Of a stretch of 24,168 nt of DNA, positions 22,954-24,168 are shown piece by piece. How positions within the stretch are numbered: position 1 is the first letter of the stretch; each line of letters begins with the position of its first letter. This DNA comes from ZC4RG42 sp003242425 (lineage in GTDB: Bacteria > Pseudomonadota > Gammaproteobacteria > Burkholderiales > SG8-39), in the NCBI GenBank assembly GCA_937907425.1, contig CALCIE010000043.1, forward strand, positions 1-24,168. The letters are read 5' to 3'. The translations under genes and the position numbers were made by a program. The notes under the pieces are model-generated. The model did no database searches. It was not told where the DNA came from and saw only the letters and a list, made by a program, of their open reading frames with translations.

Positions 22954-23982
22954 TTACTTCCAGCCGACGCGGTCGTAGATCTTCTGCGCGGCCGGCTGGT
23001 TGCGGCCGAGCGCCGAGACGTTCAGCGGGTCGTATTTGATCTGGCCGAAGGAGGCGAGCGCCGGGTTGTACACCTGGACGGTCGGCACCACCGGCCATTC
23101 GTTGTTGCCGTCGGCGAAGTAGCGCTGGGCTTCGTCGCTTGTCAGGTATTCGAGAAACTTGATCGCGGCCTCGCGATGCGGCGCATGCTTCAGCACGCCG
23201 GCGCCGGAGATGTTCACGTGCGTGCCGGTGGTGTCCTGGTTGGGGAACACCACGCCGACTTTCTCGACCACGGCCTTGTCCTCGGGTTTGTCTGAACGCG
23301 CAAGGCGGGCGTAGTAGTAGTGGTTGGCGATCGCCACGTCGCACTCGCCGGCCGCCACCGCCTTGATCTGGTCGGTGTCGCCGCCTTTGGGCGGACGTGC
23401 CAGATTGTTCTTCACCGCCTGCGCCCAGGCCTCGGCCTTCGCCTCGCCGAAACGCTCGATCATCGCGCTCAGCAGCGACAGGTTATAGACGTGGTTGGAG
23501 GAGCGCACGCAGATGCGGCCCTTCCACTTCGGATCGGCGAGCTGCTCGTAGGTCGCCACCTCGCTCGGCTGGACGCGTTCCTTGTTGTAGGCGATCACGC
23601 GGGCGCGCATCGAGAAGCCGTACCACAGCCCGTTGGGTTCACGGAAAGTGGCGGGGATGCGCGACTCGAGTACCGCCGACTTGACGGGCTGGAACAGGCC
23701 CTGCTGCTCGACGCGCCACAGGCGTCCGGCATCGACCGTGATCAGGATGTCGGCCGGGCTGCGCGCGCCTTCGTTCCTGATGCGTTCGATCAGCGCATCC
23801 TCGGTCGCCTCGATGCGGTTGATCTTGATGCCCGTCTGTTTGGTGAAGCCTTCGTACAGGGCATCGTCGGTCTTGTAGTGACGCGCGGAATAGATGTTCA
23901 GCACTTGTTCCTGCGCGCCCGCCGCCCAGGGCAGGAGCAGGCCGATGAACAGCGCCGTAAGGGTCCGCACACGCGTGGACAT
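22954..23982 (-). CDS. Periplasmic Fe3+-binding protein of an ABC importer (FbpA/FutA-like)
   Basis: Captures ferric iron in the periplasm and delivers it to an ABC permease, which is not in this window. The 342 residues have a signal peptide (LTALFIGLLLPWAAGA, cleavage after residue 23). The mature start QEQVLNIYSARHYKTDD carries likely metal ligands His35/Tyr36. The central DVAIANHYYYARL, with Tyr222-224, is the ferric-ligand tyrosine cluster of this family. The ATG at 23982 lies 8 bp after AAGGAG; a TTG directly before it is less likely. An upstream Fur box supports iron repression. A minus-strand TATAAT at 24102-24107 sits inside the Fur box. FutA-like is more probable than Neisseria FbpA-like by sequence pattern, but substrate is inferred. 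Confidence 0.93.
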   Translation of the reverse strand: MSTRVRTLTALFIGLLLPWAAGAQEQVLNIYSARHYKTDDALYEGFTKQTGIKINRIEATEDALIERIRNEGARSPADILITVDAGRLWRVEQQGLFQPVKSAVLESRIPATFREPNGLWYGFSMRARVIAYNKERVQPSEVATYEQLADPKWKGRICVRSSNHVYNLSLLSAMIERFGEAKAEAWAQAVKNNLARPPKGGDTDQIKAVAAGECDVAIANHYYYARLARSDKPEDKAVVEKVGVVFPNQDTTGTHVNISGAGVLKHAPHREAAIKFLEYLTSDEAQRYFADGNNEWPVVPTVQVYNPALASFGQIKYDPLNVSALGRNQPAAQKIYDRVGWK

Positions 23983-24054
23983 CAACGATTCTCCTTAAAA
24001 GTGAAATGGTTCGGCCGCATCGTAGCAATCCAGCGGGCCGCTGCCAAGAGAAAC

Positions 24055-24073
24055 GAGAACGATTCCCAATTGC
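24055..24073. promoter_or_regulatory. Possible second, weaker Fur site
   Basis: By eye 11 of 19 bases match the Fur consensus. It lies between the strong Fur box and the iron-binding-protein gene. It may be chance. Confidence 0.25.
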
Positions 24074-24075
24074 CC

Positions 24076-24103
24076 TTGACTACCAAATGAGAATAATTAT
24101 CAT
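24076..24103 (+). promoter_or_regulatory. Promoter for the divergent right-hand gene
   Basis: TTGACT (24076-24081), 16 bp, TATCAT (24098-24103), each box 5 of 6 to consensus. The -10 box is inside the Fur box, so the divergent gene is probably iron-repressed too. Confidence 0.45.
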
Positions 24104-24107
24104 TATA
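24089..24107. promoter_or_regulatory. Fur box
   Basis: GAGAATAATTATCATTATA matches the 19-bp Fur consensus GATAATGATAATCATTATC at 15 positions. It overlaps TATAAT on the minus strand and TATCAT on the plus strand, so iron-loaded Fur would block both directions. Confidence 0.85.
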
Positions 24108-24135
24108 AATTTGGACAGGGTAAATTTGGACAGGG
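24106..24135 (+). repeat. Two perfect tandem 15-bp repeats
   Basis: TAAATTTGGACAGGG occurs twice in a row, at 24106-24120 and 24121-24135, between the Fur box and the start of the right-hand gene. The second copy ends 7 bp before the ATG at 24143 and supplies the AGGGGG that may serve as ribosome-binding site. Confidence 0.85.
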
Positions 24136-24142
24136 GGCAACG

Positions 24143-24168
24143 ATGGAAGCGTTGATCGTGGGTGCCGA
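24143..24168 (+). CDS. Start of a divergent gene, cut by the window edge
   Basis: ATG at 24143 reads MEALIVGA, then the window ends. AGGGGG 5 bp upstream is a plausible ribosome-binding site, and a promoter within the Fur region supports transcription. Eight residues are too few to name a family; the VGA could be the start of a dinucleotide-binding fold, but that is a guess. Confidence 0.4.

Overview
The window is high-GC DNA (roughly two-thirds G+C by eye) from a proteobacterium, most likely a betaproteobacterium of the Rhodocyclales/Nitrosomonadales kind. The evidence is gene order: grpE-dnaK next to hrcA-hemH, hrcA divergent from nadK-recN, and the run thrS-infC-rpmI-rplT-pheS-pheT-ihfA-merR-tRNA-Pro. 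A PEP-CTERM surface protein also points to an environmental, exopolysaccharide-producing bacterium. The species cannot be read from the sequence.

Layout. 1-2160 (minus): dnaK, cut by the window edge, and grpE, behind a near-consensus sigma-32 promoter. 2229-3059 (minus): a PEP-CTERM exported protein with a sigma-54-like promoter. 3123-5601 (minus): hrcA, hemH and a small four-helix membrane protein. 5701-8281 (plus): nadK and recN. 8292-9638 (minus): glutathione reductase. 9793-9869: tRNA-Val(GAC) with its terminator.

10057-14545 (minus) is the accessory part. It holds two essentially identical 2,188-bp tandem copies of an autotransporter gene whose passenger is built of HAF-type repeats. 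Beyond them lies a frameshifted relic of a third 3' end. The junction bases show that the duplication arose by unequal recombination in a 37-bp block shared by the gene's 3' end and the relic.

14850-22350 (plus) is the translation operon: thrS, infC (AUC start), rpmI, rplT, pheS, pheT, ihfA, a MerR regulator and tRNA-Pro(GGG). Intrinsic-terminator-like hairpins lie before thrS, between infC and rpmI, and between rplT and pheS, so the operon may be tuned by attenuation at several points. 22605-22778 is a probable 57-residue small protein. 22954-24107 (minus) is a periplasmic ferric-iron-binding protein with a clear Fur box. The first codons of a divergent gene follow at the right edge.

No CRISPR array, phage, insertion sequence or CIRCE operator was seen. 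Most of the window is conserved housekeeping DNA. The unusual parts are the very recent autotransporter duplication, the leader hairpins, the apparently leaderless divergent hrcA/nadK pair and the sigma-54-like site in front of the PEP-CTERM gene.
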